From assembly GCA_036259875.1 (NCBI GenBank), contig DATAAZ010000001.1, positions 1 to 52,074 on the forward strand: a stretch of DNA of 52,074 bases, written 5' to 3'. Shown here piece by piece: positions 51,481 through 52,074 of this stretch. A program made the position numbers and the translations under genes. Within the stretch, counting starts at the first letter, position 1. Every line of letters begins with the position of its first letter. Below the pieces are notes generated by a model, which saw only the letters and a list, made by a program, of their open reading frames with translations, did not search any database and was not told the DNA's origin. The DNA comes from DATAAZ01 sp036259875. Lineage in GTDB: Bacteria > Actinomycetota > Thermoleophilia > Gaiellales > Gaiellaceae.

Positions 51481-52074
51481 TAGTACTCCGCGAGGTCCTT
51501 GATGCCGGCGACGACGTCGTCCACCTGCGGGATGTACGCCTTCTCGAGCGGGGGCGAGAACGGGACGGGCGCGTCGGGCGCCGCGATCCGCTTGACCGGC
51601 GCGTCGAGGTTCTCGAACGCCTCCTCCGTGATCGTCGCGGCGATCTCGGCGCCGAATCCGCCCGTCCGGGTGTCCTCGTGCAGAACGAGAACCTTGGACG
51701 TCTTCTGGAGTGAGCGGAGGACGGCCTCCTTGTCCCACGGGACGAGCGTCCGCAGATCGATGATCTCGACCGAGATTCCCTCGCTGTCCATTTGCTTGGC
51801 CGCCTCGTCGGCCGTGTAGACCATCGCCCCCCACGTGACGACCGTGATGTCGTCACCGTCGCGGTGGATGCGCGCCTCTCCGAACGGGACGGTGTAGCGC
51901 TCGTCCGGAACCTCGTCCTTGATCCGCCGGTAGAGGTGTTTGTGCTCGAAATAGAGGACGGGGTTCGGGTCCTCGATCGAGCTCACGAGGAGCCCTTTCG
52001 CGTCGGCCGGGGTCGCCGGGCAGACGATCTTGAGGCCCGGGATGTGGGCGAAGCTCGACTCGGGATTCTGCGAG
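51480..52074 (-). CDS. 2-oxoacid dehydrogenase E1 beta subunit, N-terminus beyond right edge
   Basis: The last 198 codons of a transketolase-type E1 beta chain, open to the window edge. SFAHIPGLKIVCPATPADAK, VLYFEHKHLYR and GDDITVVTWGAMVYTADEAA are diagnostic, as is LRTLVPWDKEAVLRSLQKT in the C-terminal domain. With E1 alpha (presumably beyond the edge) it decarboxylates a 2-oxoacid using thiamine diphosphate. One-base overlap with the E2 gene. Confidence 0.93.
   Translation of the reverse strand, partial: SQNPESSFAHIPGLKIVCPATPADAKGLLVSSIEDPNPVLYFEHKHLYRRIKDEVPDERYTVPFGEARIHRDGDDITVVTWGAMVYTADEAAKQMDSEGISVEIIDLRTLVPWDKEAVLRSLQKTSKVLVLHEDTRTGGFGAEIAATITEEAFENLDAPVKRIAAPDAPVPFSPPLEKAYIPQVDDVVAGIKDLAEY

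Overview
The window is about 52 kb of very GC-rich DNA. It has many GTG and some TTG starts, short or absent intergenic gaps, and genes that overlap by 1 to 13 bases. Gene content fits a high-GC Gram-positive (Actinomycetota): a complete 14-gene nuo operon, secreted proteins with calcium-binding repeats or Ig-like C-terminal domains, DUF2652 and DUF1028 proteins, and actinobacterial-looking flavoproteins. The style suggests the class Thermoleophilia (Gaiellales or Solirubrobacterales), but this is an impression, not a computed placement.

Layout. Bases 1-2399 hold the N-terminal 799 codons of a large LuxR/MalT-type ATP-binding regulator (minus strand) that runs off the left edge. Bases 2.4-13.6 kb look accessory. 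Spacing is loose, and there is a tRNA 3'-end fragment near 2.8 kb and two remnants of an endonuclease/exonuclease/phosphatase gene. Intact genes here include a homocysteine S-methyltransferase fused to a second methyltransferase, a BenE-like transporter, two small ferredoxin-fold proteins, a secreted trypsin-like protease, a secreted RTX-repeat protein and a PhyH dioxygenase. Bases 13.7-21.7 kb carry a methyltransferase, a GAF/HD-GYP protein followed by a BHMT-like homocysteine methyltransferase, a two-gene ABC exporter, a shortened Ldh_2-type dehydrogenase, and a tightly overlapping trio (UPF0173 hydrolase, an unknown 93-residue protein, DUF1028).

The core is one nearly unbroken minus-strand gene string from nuoA (41,681) down to 22,031. 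It holds nuoA to nuoK, an arginase-fold protein, nuoL, nuoM and nuoN, and then four non-nuo genes: a disulfide-reductase-like flavoprotein, a cyclic-nucleotide-binding-domain protein, a second flavoprotein and a membrane-anchored class III nucleotide cyclase. These last genes overlap each other and nuoN. This suggests that a second-messenger/redox module is co-expressed with respiratory complex I, and it is the most interesting feature of the window.

Divergent from nuo, the plus strand encodes an A-type Fe-S carrier, a TrxR-like ferredoxin-NADP reductase, a zinc-ribbon protein, a class II fumarase and a secreted protein. The right end is a lipoate and 2-oxoacid dehydrogenase neighbourhood: lipA, lipB, an MBL-fold hydrolase, the E2 gene and the truncated E1-beta gene. 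Together, the right half describes central oxidative metabolism: 2-oxoacid oxidation with its lipoyl cofactor, fumarase, Fe-S assembly, and NADH oxidation by complex I. I saw no rRNA, CRISPR array, complete insertion sequence or complete tRNA.
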